From Diphasiastrum complanatum (Eukaryota > Streptophyta > Lycopodiopsida > Lycopodiales > Lycopodiaceae): 64,000 nt of DNA. The notes beneath the pieces are model-generated. The model was not told the DNA's origin. It worked only from the letters and a program-made list of their open reading frames with translations, and ran no database searches. Shown here in pieces: positions 57,426 through 64,000 of this stretch. The DNA is taken from contig CM055099.1 in assembly GCA_029204225.1 (NCBI GenBank), positions 59,353,010-59,417,009 of the forward strand, given 5' to 3'. Each line of letters opens with the position of its first letter. The stretch's first letter is position 1. Made by a program: the position numbers and the translations under genes.

Positions 57426-58552
57426 TTGGATGCATTTGTGGATACTAATGTTGTCATGTTGGCCGAGAAGAGCAAGATATCTACCTTCACTTTATGGCAC
57501 AAAAGACTTGGACATGTCAACTTGGGTTCCATGGAGGCTATGATCAAGGAGGAGTATGCTTTAGGCCTACCAAGGTCTATTGGGAAGGAAGACAAGGTTT
57601 GTGAAGCTTTTGCTTTATCCCAGGCACATAAGAAGGTGTTTCCTAACTCCATCACAAAGTCATCTCATCCTCTTGAAATCATACACGTGAATGTGCATAT
57701 TGCTAGCACCAAATCTAATAGAGGTTCATCCATGTTCTTAACCTTCATTGATGACTACTCAAGTATTCTTACTTTCTTTCAAGTCTCAAGTATTTGATAC
57801 TTTTGTAAAGTTCAAAATGTTTGTGGAAAAGCATCATAATCATAGCATCAAGATTCTTAGAAGTGACAATGGTGGAGAATTCATCTCCAATGAGTTCAAG
57901 GCCTTTTGTGAAGAGGAAGGGATCAAGAAAGAGACTTCTTGTCCTTACACTCCTCAACAAAATGGAGTTGCTGAAAGAAAGAATAGAACATTATGTGAAT
58001 GTTCTAAGGCTTTAAGATTGGATGCTTGTTTGCCCAAATCCTTTTGGGGTGAATCTCTTGTATGTGCAAACTACTTGATGAATAGAGTGTCTTGCAAAGC
58101 AATTGAAGGCAAAACTCCTTGTGAGATGTTCTATGGAAAGAAACCCAATCTTAATCCTTGAATAACTTTGTTGTTTCAAGGGATGTTATATTTAATAAAC
58201 ATAATATGCATGTGCTTGAAGAAGGCTCAAGTGCTCCAACAATCAAGAAGAAGATGGCCAAGGAGCAAGATCTTGACTTTGAGGAGGAGCTCATGGAGGA
58301 GCAAGCACCAAATCCACCTATCACACTAAGGAGATCTTCAAGGGCAAAAGTGGAGCCATCAAGGCTCACATATCAAGGCAAAGGGTAGCAAGCTGAGGGT
58401 ATCTCAACCACTTCTTATGCTTTATCTAGTTTTGAAGAACCATCTAATGTTAAATAATCATTGAACTCCAAAGAATGGTATAAAGCTATGTTGGATGAGT
58501 ATAATGCCTTGATTGAGAATGAAAGTTGGTTGCTTGTTGATAGACCTCAAAG
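57426..58552 (+). pseudogene. Copia D integrase and truncated RT start
   Basis: GAG-pre-integrase (LWHKRLGHVNLGSMEAM), then the core. The first catalytic position reads IIHVNVH, Asn in place of Asp. After a frameshift near 57775 come ILRSDNGGEFISNEFKAF (second Asp) and TPQQNGVAERKNRTLCECSK (Glu). The frame breaks at MFYGKKPNLNP, where about 50 residues are deleted, and resumes at NNFVVSRDVIFNKHNMHVL. A linker (ITLRRSSRAKVEPSRLTYQG) and the first RT residues (EWYKAMLDEYNALIENESWL) follow. Similarity ends near 58552 at an AT-rich repeat. Confidence 0.9.
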
Positions 58553-58555
58553 GAA

Positions 58556-58935
58556 CGTAATATATTTCGAAAATCCAAAAATCTCGAATAAATCCTGAAA
58601 ATCTGAATACTCGAAAATCAAAAAACCTTAAAACCAAAAAAATCCAAAAAATGTGGAAATCCATCCGCCACATTTTTTTTCCAAAAAAAGAAAAATCTCA
58701 AAAATCTCAAAAATATCCCGAAATAACCCAAAAATGTGGAAACCCATGGCTTCCTCCACATTTTTTGTTTCCAAAAAAAAAAATCTCGAATAGATTCCGA
58801 AAATCCAAAAATCTCGAATACATCCCAAAAATTCCAAAAACCCAAAAAAATCCAAAAAATGTGAGAAGCCATCCACCGCGGGACGGATGGCTTCCTACAT
58901 TTTTTTTTGGCTTTTTTAGTATATGCGGGGGACAA
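58556..58935 (+). repeat. AT-rich degenerate minisatellite with a perfect hairpin
   Basis: Variants of AAATCCAAAAATCTCGAATA recur at about 58572, 58795 and 58805, with related AATCTCAAAAAT/CCCGAAAT units between them. Near 58864-58894 GAAGCCATCC and GGATGGCTTC form an exact 10-bp inverted repeat around ACCGCGGGAC. ATGTGGAAACCCATGG-type phrases occur twice. No coding. Confidence 0.7.
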
Positions 58936-59399
58936 CTACCTATCAAGCTGCTCTCGACGAAAATAAATTGCTTATTCGTTTATCAGTATTTGGTGTAGTA
59001 TTTCAGTCCATGCCGCTATTGCTCCAAGGATATGGCATGATGACCATTGTCACTTGAGTTGAGGAGCACAAAAGAATTTGCTCACAACAGCAGCAGCTGA
59101 CGTTGCCATTTGCAAATAACAAAGCTCCCAAAAAACAACAAACATACCAAGATTTATGAAGAAATTGAGAGCTCTAGTTTTCTCTTCTCGATCCAAGGCA
59201 AGTGAATGATTTTTTAGCTCTCTATTTTAGAAAGCTAGAAAGAAAAAAGTACCTTGACCTCCTCTTCTATCAAACAAAAAGAGAGGCTAAAAAACTAAGA
59301 AGTCTTTAGAGAATTAAGACAATTGAGTCTAGCACTTCTATAATACAAAGTTCAAACTGAGAGCTAAGCAACCATGCAATATTTATGAAGTTTATTCAG
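58936..59399. other. Gene-free stretch
   Basis: Nothing supported. Confidence 0.35.
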
Positions 59400-59850
59400 A
59401 ATAACAATAGGACTTAAACAATGAAACAAATGAGAAACCTATGGATTCATGAGCTATCACAAACTGAGAATCATAGGCAAAGATTGATGAGCTATACATA
59501 AACAAAAGAAAAATGAAAAACGTAGCTTGGCACTGTGAACTGTATTGAAATAAGATATGAAGACATGGATTCATGAGCTGTCACAAACTAAGAATCGTAG
59601 GCAAGGATTGATGAGTTGTACACAAACAAGAGAAAAATGAAAAACATAACATGGCTCTGTGAACTGTATTGAAATAAAAATTGAAGACATAGATTTATGA
59701 GTTGTCACAAACTAAGAATCGTAGGCAAGGATTGATGAGCTATACACAGACAAAAGAAAAAACGTAACATGGCTTAATGAGTTGTACAGAACTGAGAAAT
59801 GCGGTCATGGATTGATGAGTTGTACACAACTTAGGAATACTATATAATCT
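59400..59850 (+). repeat. 124-bp tandem repeat, about 3.5 copies
   Basis: The phrase ATGGATTCATGAGCT(A/G)TCAC begins near 59441, 59565 and 59689 (as ATAGATTTATGAGTTGTCAC), giving a steady 124-base period. A shorter fourth unit around 59770-59850 repeats GGATTGATGAGTTGTACAC. Units also share GAATCGTAGGCAAGGATTGA. No ORF. Confidence 0.85.
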
Positions 59851-60237
59851 GAGCCATTTCAATCTATGTTATTTTAATCCAAACTTGTATTTGAGAGGCT
59901 TTTGTTCAAGTAGTTTTAGATCATTTTTAGAGATCATTTTTTATTCTCGTTTATCTTATGTATATATATTTTTGAAAATGTGTTGAGGAAGGAGTAGCCA
60001 TGAGGTTAGGGTAGCTTGGAGGGGGATTCAAACCCTCCAAAGACTTTCAGACCTTCCAATAATGGCAATTTAGGAAGTGGATTTAAGGATCTTCAAAAAA
60101 AGGTTTGAAAGCTTTGTACAACTTTTTAGAAAAAAATTTCAATTAATTTTTTAACCTGAATTAGTTTTTCCACAGAATTAGTTTCTAACTTTTATTAGTT
60201 CTGAAATAGAATTTATTAAAAGATATTTTGGATGGAG

Positions 60238-60835
<598 letters not shown>

Positions 60836-60954
60836 AATATTTCAATTCCAATTTTTTCTTCAAAAAAAATTATTATTTCTCAATCAGACTATGTAGATAG
60901 TTGTCTCTTAGATAAAGTCTGATAACTAGAATAAACTAGAAAGAGAGAGAGAGG

Positions 60955-61660
60955 TGGAGAGGACTTCAACCTGGGGAGATGATGAAACTATGTTTGCTTG
61001 TTGATCAGGTTGCTTGGCTGCGTTCTTCGCTTGAAGAATTTGGCAATCCTTGGTCTCATGGTTATTGCACTTGCAATACCTACAAAACATCTTCTTAAAC
61101 TGTGGATCTGATGATTGTACTTGACTTTGACTCTCTTTCTGATTCGTGTAGTCTTCTTGGAGCTTTTTTGCTTTTGTCGCTTAGAGCCTTTGTTGACATA
61201 TAGAGCTTGAGAGGATGAGGTAGACGAAGTGTCTTGACTTCTTCTATTGTCTTCTTGCAACAACATAGTGATAACTCTAGTAAGAGCTAAGTTTGAGTGT
61301 GTTGATATAATCATTATCTAGTTCTCATATGTAGAGGGCAAGCTTGAAAGCAATGTCATAATTGCGTCTTGATCGTCTATGACTGATCCGACAACGACCA
61401 TCTATTGCAAGAGATTCTTAAATTGGTTAATGTGACACTGAAGAGAATCACCAGTAGACATCTTGAATGTGAAGAATTTTCTTCGAAGATGTAACTTAGT
61501 AGTTATGTCCCTCACGTCATATAGTGAGCGAACTATACGACTCTCACCGTAAGCATGACTATGCCTATCAGAACAAACAAAACGATAGTGATGGAAATCA
61601 CAGTCGTTCTTGATTACGTAGCCAAACTTTAATAAATGAATGATGCTCCAGAAGAATGGT
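60955..61660 (-). pseudogene. Copia gag fragment (copia E)
   Basis: Read from the right: RDITTKLHLRRKFFTFKMST, DSLQCHINQFKNLLQ, a stop, then MVVVGSVIDDQDAIMTLLSS, LPSTYEN, a stop, then LLQEDNRRSQDTSSTSSSQA, a Lys/Arg-rich patch and, after a frameshift, the knuckle CRYCKCNNHETKDC. This is the copia Gag domain plus nucleocapsid from a family distinct from A-D. Protease and the rest of pol are missing to the left. Confidence 0.85.
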
Positions 61661-61983
61661 TTGTCGCGAATAGCAAGACAAACTATTCATCACGAATGAA
61701 TCGCGAAGAGCTAAACGGTGCTCAACTGATAATTAGTCACGAATGATTCGCGAAAGACAAGACTAAATGTTAGTGGTCTATTACCAGAAAGAACAACTAG
61801 AAAGATCAGACAGAATGAATGATAAGCATAGCAATATTAACATAGATCTGAATGCAGAACAAAGAACTGTATCAGATTAAGATCATGTATACATGTCAAA
61901 AATGCGGTGGAGCACAAGACAATAGCGAACGAAACCGCGTGCCCTACAAAGCTTATCCAATCTGTAAAGGAATAAAACCTTAT
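61661..61983 (-). other. Leader between copia E LTR and gag
   Basis: Non-coding. A phrase close to TCACGAATGAATCGCGAA occurs at about 61694 and 61736, with a related GTCGCGAATAGC near 61662. Confidence 0.45.
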
Positions 61984-62335
61984 TGTTGACAATCAAGAAT
62001 CAATGCGCAAGGCATCTACTTCGTCTCATTCATCAACTCATTCACCCATTAACCTCATTAACCTGAATACACAAATGGTATCCAATATATATACATTATA
62101 TTATAGGTGTGCAGATGTGGAAAGTAAAGAGTGGATGTGTTGTCTGTAAGAGATCGTGGGTGGCTGCAGTCGTTGTCCAATCTGTTAGCGCAGCTGCATG
62201 GGATGAGCGTGAAAAGGGTGCGACGTCAGTCAGTGCTGAAGTGTTGGTGATGACAATGCAAAAAGTGCATCACTCTTACGAGTAGCCTTAGGATTAGATT
62301 TACAGGGTGCCTTTGCTTTTAGGGCATCTTTGGCA
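61984..62335 (-). mobile_element. 5' LTR of copia E (about 352 bp)
   Basis: Plus-strand ends TGTTGACAATC (61984) and TTTGGCA (62335), i.e. TGCC...TCAACA on the minus strand. It is homologous in inverted orientation to 38517-38884. It sits upstream of the copia E gag and breaks the CACTA exon at 62336-62395. The right end could extend some 12 bases more. Confidence 0.6.
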
Positions 62336-63148
62336 TTTTGTAAGATATTGTATTTTAGGTATCACATTTTCTTTCGGAAGTATTCGATGCAACAACCTAA
62401 AAAAGGAGCAATGTGAGTTGTTAGAAAAGAAAAAAAATTAACTTAATGTAAATACGCTATAAAGCATAATAGTTGTGCTATGCGTTAAGTACCTGAATAA
62501 AGATGTCACGCTATGATCACTCCATTTGTATGTTGCTTGAAGGTTTAGAATAAGAATTGACATAGCTAGTCTCGAAATGGATGCTCCAGGATATAGAGGA
62601 GTGTCTGCCTCCTTGCATAATAGAATCTCATCTTCATCCATCTCAAATTGTTCGTGATCTCCGTTTTCATTAGAAGATGCATGCATATCATCATTGTCAT
62701 TTGTTTCAAAGTAAGATTCAAACATGTTGTGCATTGCTTCATCGGGTTGCACCTCATCATCATAATCATTAGAATCAAGTTGATTATTCTTTTTTCCAAT
62801 TGTGTTTACCTCTTCAATTTTTTTCATTCTTTGTTTTCTCATGTCTATCAAAACTTGACGTTGATTGTAACTAAACATGGATGGATCAACTCTGTGGAAT
62901 GGCATTTGATGTATAGGCTACACACATGAAACAAATTCCATAAGTGACATATATAGATTGACGAAGATTATAATAAAAAACAATTATATAAAATTAACAA
63001 ACCTCAATGTCTTCCAAATTTGATGGTTGACCTTCGTCTTTTCGTCCAAACTTCCACAAATGATTTTCAACAATGCGTCTTTCACGCATCTTTTGTCCAT
63101 CACACTTGAGGCATGTGCACCATATTTTATTTTGAAAACAATTTCTCT
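62336..63148 (-). pseudogene. CACTA (TNP2-type) transposase, N-terminal exons
   Basis: Exon A (63148-63003), after a CGTAG acceptor, reads RNCFQNKIWCTCLKC and RRIVENHLWKFGRKDEG, the C-x-C-x2-C zinc region followed by a HL...G helix typical of TNP2 N-termini. An 85-base GT-AG intron (63002-62918) joins in frame to exon B (62917-62493): PIHQMPFHRVDPSMFSYNQR, an acidic region, then ADTPLYPGASISRLAMSILI, NLQATYKWSDHSVTSLFR (the LYPGC.. WS..S...LL motif). A second intron (62492-62396) leads to exon C, starting LLHRILPKENVIPKI. Within about 50 bases exon C is cut by the LTR of copia E. The exons present are open; the transposase core is absent. Confidence 0.75.
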
Positions 63149-64000
63149 ACGAGAAACAAAAATCAAGTACATGTCACTTTAGCACAATATTTTAACTTAT
63201 AATAACAAAGCTTTTATGAACAAAAAAGTGTGCATGTTTATTACTTACCCTGTTAACTTGAGTAGTGTCTTCATTGCTAGACTGATCTGAATGTAATTCA
63301 TCTCGTTGTGATAAATTGCATATATGCACAAGTACAATACACAAATAACATAAAATTATTGTATGATTCTTATGTTTTAATTTTTAGATAGTACTATTCT
63401 TAAACATTGTCGCTTATATGATTCTTTTGCATCTATTCTGATGTCAATTTAATTTAATATAATACAATCATGCATTAAATATTAATGTAGTTTGTTTGCT
63501 TGTGTTCATGCAGACTGAACGTCACGATGACGGGTTTTATTTTTTGGCAAGCTTTTTGCGGTGAGCTTTTGTGGGTGAGCTTTTGAAGGCGAGCTTTTTT
63601 GTGTTCGAAGCGAGCTTTTTCTACTATTACATTTCACCCACTATAACATACAAGTTTTTTCTATTTCCAAATGTCACCCATTAGAACATCTTGCATTTAC
63701 ATTGCAAAAACCATGATATGTAGGACAAATAAACTATCAATCAAACATTCATGGAGCCAAAAGAACAAACTGTCATCACCTTTACATATGTGCAAAAGAA
63801 ATGATTTTAGGCAATACAAAACAACTATGTAATAGGGAAAAAGTACAATTCACTACAAGCTAAAACTTTTAAATTCAAGGAATCATAAGAACAACAAATT
63901 TACTATTTTAAGGACTATGCAAGATAGACTGAAAAAATATGAGTTGAACATTATTATGCAAAATAACAAAGTTTTTTCCCCTGGACATCCAATCAGATTT
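63149..64000. other. Upstream flank of the CACTA fragment
   Basis: No ORF supported. Around 63550-63620 the phrase GAGCTTTT(T) recurs five times at 16-22 base spacing (GGTGAGCTTTTG, GCGAGCTTTTT), possibly subterminal repeats of the CACTA element. A clear CACTA-type terminus was not found. Confidence 0.4.

Overview
The window is repeat-packed plant nuclear DNA. The evidence is Ty3/gypsy and Ty1/copia retrotransposons with plant-type primer sites, CACTA transposase exons, short spliceosomal introns, long GA/CT tracts, and one likely host gene resembling the plant OXS3 (oxidative stress 3) family. It holds no bacterial-style operon, rRNA, tRNA or CRISPR array that I could see. TE density and the look of the copia gag proteins would fit a large-genome plant, perhaps a fern or other non-flowering lineage, but the species cannot be decided from sequence alone.

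Layout. 1-1.6 kb: 3' end of a plus-strand chromovirus (Ty3/gypsy) and its LTR start. 1.6-13.2 kb: a minus-strand, non-chromodomain (Tat/Athila-like) gypsy element with 5' LTR (12386-13198), primer site, gag, protease, RT, RNase H, integrase, and an accessory ORF downstream of pol. 13.2-14.6 kb: spacer and a small CACTA-like scrap. 14.8-19.5 kb: copia A (plus), with an internal rearrangement and a solo-LTR-like insert. 19.5-22.4 kb: copia B, whose integrase is completed on the opposite strand by an internal inversion. 22.4-32.1 kb: pieces of unrecognised intron-containing genes, copia RT/RNase H relics, a DUF8039-like scrap, minisatellites and GA tracts. 33.9-34.6 kb: the OXS3-like gene. 36.3-41.75 kb: copia relics, a solo LTR and a second accessory-type coiled-coil ORF. 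41.75-46.1 kb: copia C (plus). 47.3-48.2 kb: a second, internally deleted copy of copia A.

48.2-54.0 kb is the most interesting part. It holds a rolling-circle (Helitron-like) transposon: a PIF1/Helitron-type helicase (+), an unrecognised intron-bearing segment (+), a GIY-YIG nuclease domain (+), and a Rep domain with HUH and Y-x3-Y motifs on the minus strand. A single inversion of about 4.26 kb (about 48221-52476) would rejoin Rep with helicase in one reading direction and would also rejoin two halves of the copia A copy that now lie on opposite strands. The predicted ancestral order is Rep - helicase - extra domain - GIY-YIG, an unusual make-up for a Helitron.

54.5-58.5 kb: a gypsy integrase scrap and copia D. 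58.5-60.9 kb: AT-rich DNA with a 124-bp tandem repeat, hairpins with CCGCGG-type cores and a GA tract. 61-62.4 kb: a minus-strand copia gag and LTR, inserted in the third exon of a CACTA TNP2-type transposase (62.4-63.15 kb).

Almost every TE gene is broken by nonsense changes, frameshifts, deletions or nested insertions. The long open stretches are the OXS3-like ORF, the GIY-YIG exon, the CACTA exons and some retrotransposon segments.
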